A DNA stretch of 6,461 nt from Candidatus Peribacteria bacterium (lineage in GTDB: Bacteria; Patescibacteriota; Gracilibacteria; UBA1369; LOWO2-01-FULL-3): NCBI GenBank assembly GCA_943359415.1, contig CALRHQ010000051.1:1-6461 (forward strand), in the 5' to 3' direction. The stretch's first letter is position 1. Each line of letters opens with the position of its first letter. The notes under the pieces are model-generated. The model made no database searches and was not told the DNA's origin. It saw only the letters and a program-made list of their open reading frames with translations. Positions 6,386 through 6,461 of this stretch are shown here, one piece after another. The position numbers and the translations under genes were made by a program.

Positions 6386-6461
6386 TTGTTTTTTATACCT
6401 TGCTTCTTAATATTTTGGCTGATTGCAAGAATCTTTGACGGATGGTGGTTTGGGTTGTATT

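Noticed and set aside
6335..6386. Direct repeat TGTGAGT at 6335-6341 and 6380-6386 flanking the pfp -10, a possible operator
   Set aside because: Only seven bases match, in direct rather than inverted orientation, and a repeat of that length is expected by chance in a gap of this size.
6368..6461. Divergent + strand ORF from TTG at 6368 with a hydrophobic stretch running off the edge
   Set aside because: There is no ATG, no SD and no promoter in that direction, and the hydrophobic run is consistent with antisense to Lys/Asn-rich or AT-rich sequence.

Overview
The window is AT-rich bacterial chromosome, mostly housekeeping genes. It holds the 3' part of an F-type ATP synthase cluster on the + strand, then rlmN. 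After a convergent intergenic terminator come two minus-strand genes: a tiny Cys/His-rich protein and a phosphofructokinase of the pyrophosphate type. The standard code fits all reading frames. No complete gene has a Shine-Dalgarno motif at normal spacing, and none of the eight genes ends in TGA. The unusual atp gene order, PPi-type PFK, weak SD signals and small Cys-rich protein suggest an uncultured lineage of the Patescibacteria/CPR kind (Peregrinibacteria-like is one option). This placement is an impression, not a demonstration.

Layout: 1-755 atpG (gamma, N-terminus off the left edge); 789-2153 atpD (beta); 2160-2594 atpC (epsilon); 2600-2860 a two-helix AtpZ/AtpI-like protein; 2876-3634 atpB (subunit a); 3638-4648 rlmN. 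These six genes are separated by 3-33 nt and look like one transcription unit. A hairpin with A/T tracts at 4666-4697 lies between rlmN and the converging minus-strand genes and could terminate both transcripts. A 59-residue gene occupies 4904-4725 (minus), and pfp occupies 6326-4980 (minus) with a clear extended -10 promoter upstream. The last ~135 nt hold that promoter and no gene I can confirm.

How it fits together: gamma, beta and epsilon form the rotor stalk and catalytic part of F1. Subunit a is the proton (or sodium) half-channel of FO, and the AtpZ-like protein is an FO accessory. The usual order is I/Z-a-c-b-delta-alpha-gamma-beta-epsilon. Here Z-a follows epsilon, as if the operon had been circularly permuted, and c, b, delta and alpha are not in the window. 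RlmN methylates 23S rRNA A2503 (and tRNA A37 in some bacteria) and is probably a passenger of the operon. The PPi-linked PFK would allow reversible, ATP-sparing flux between fructose 6-phosphate and fructose 1,6-bisphosphate. The least explained item is the small Cys/His-rich protein. I see no evidence of a mobile element, CRISPR array, tRNA or rRNA.
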